This document shows, in pieces, positions 6,055 to 6,278 of a DNA stretch of 6,278 nt. The stretch covers positions 1 to 6,278 of the forward strand of contig SFQZ01000207.1 in NCBI GenBank assembly GCA_004562915.1, written 5' to 3'. The stretch comes from a bacterium. GTDB taxonomy: Bacteria; Bacillota_A; Clostridia; Lachnospirales; Lachnospiraceae. The notes under the pieces were generated by a model. That model was not told the DNA's origin, did not search any database, and worked only from the letters and a program-made list of their open reading frames with translations. The translations under genes and the position numbers were made by a program. Numbering within the stretch: position 1 is the stretch's first letter; the number at the start of each line of letters is the position of its first letter.

Positions 6055-6278
6055 TTATTTTGATAAACTTTCAAGAATTGAAATATCATGCTTATCTTTA
6101 TCTCTTAATTCATAACCTGAATGGAAAACTTTTTGGCCTTTTAAAGATATACAAGGAATTGTTTTGCCTTCAAAAAAAACACTACCAAAGTAATCTTTTT
6201 CAAACTCATACCAGCCACCCTCTAAATCAGCTTGTTTTGAAGTTCCGTCCTCACTTAAAACGAACGGGTGAATGTCTA
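6055..6278 (-). CDS. LinA/Lnu-type nucleotidyltransferase, C-terminal part (cut by window edge)
   Basis: The last 73 codons of a gene enter from the right edge and stop with TAA at 6057-6055. The fragment reads DIHPFVLSEDG, EGGWYEF, IPCISLKGQKVFHSGYELRDKDKHDISIL. It follows the pattern of the lincosamide nucleotidyltransferase LinA/Lnu(A) C-terminus, which from memory has DIHP, EGGNYVF, IPCIS and LLFHSGYDLTETDHFDI. Those enzymes adenylylate lincosamide antibiotics in the cytoplasm and confer resistance. The related aminoglycoside 2''-type nucleotidyltransferases share this fold, so the substrate cannot be fixed from the fragment. The catalytic Asp pair of the N-terminal part is outside the window. 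The DNA is A+T-richer than the conjugation genes, consistent with separately acquired cargo. No disruption is seen in the visible part. Confidence 0.8.
   Translation of the reverse strand, partial: DIHPFVLSEDGTSKQADLEGGWYEFEKDYFGSVFFEGKTIPCISLKGQKVFHSGYELRDKDKHDISILESLSK

Noticed and set aside
1..6278. CRISPR array, tRNA or rRNA genes, att sites
   Set aside because: No regularly spaced direct repeats, no cloverleaf-like or rRNA-like sequence, and no element ends or recombinase genes were seen in the window.

Overview
The window looks like part of an integrative and conjugative element (Tn1549/CTn-type) from a low- to mid-GC Firmicute, most likely a gut Clostridium-type bacterium. The reasons are the gene order Maff2 - VirB6/TrbL-like - PrgI - VirB4, strong AAGGAG-type ribosome binding sites, and a LinA-type nucleotidyltransferase relative. 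All supported genes lie on the minus strand, so transcription runs from high to low coordinates.

Right part (6278 to about 5309). The C-terminal 73 codons of a nucleotidyltransferase resembling the lincosamide resistance enzyme LinA/Lnu(A) enter from the right edge. A hairpin follows, then a gene for a membrane-anchored XRE-type regulator (5391-5906). Its upstream region holds a promoter-like pair and a perfect 8-bp inverted repeat that could be its own operator. A strong hairpin terminator (5319-5354) closes this visibly A+T-richer section, which reads as accessory cargo.

Middle part (5308 to 2809). A leader of about 160 nt carries a possible 10-codon ORF and two interlocking inverted repeats that could form an H-type pseudoknot. 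It precedes a compact conjugation operon: Maff2 small membrane protein (4933-5148), VirB6/TrbL-like channel protein (4041-4913), PrgI family protein (3616-4020) and the N-terminal part of the VirB4 ATPase (from 3650). Spacers are about 20 bp or the genes overlap, as expected for a co-translated type IV secretion module.

Left part (2808 to 5). A complete group II intron interrupts virB4 in the sense orientation. The 5' end (GTGCG at 2808), the reverse transcriptase/maturase/HNH protein (96-2069), domain V (54-87), domain VI with bulged A (12) and the 3' end (5) can all be placed. The intron is 2804 nt long. Only 4 nt of the 3' exon (1-4) are visible, so the ATPase domain of VirB4 lies outside the window. 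Production of full VirB4, and hence transfer of the element, would depend on splicing.

No genes are supported on the plus strand. The most interesting features are the intron inside an essential conjugation ATPase gene, the possible pseudoknot leader upstream of maff2, and the regulated cargo placed directly upstream of the transfer operon.
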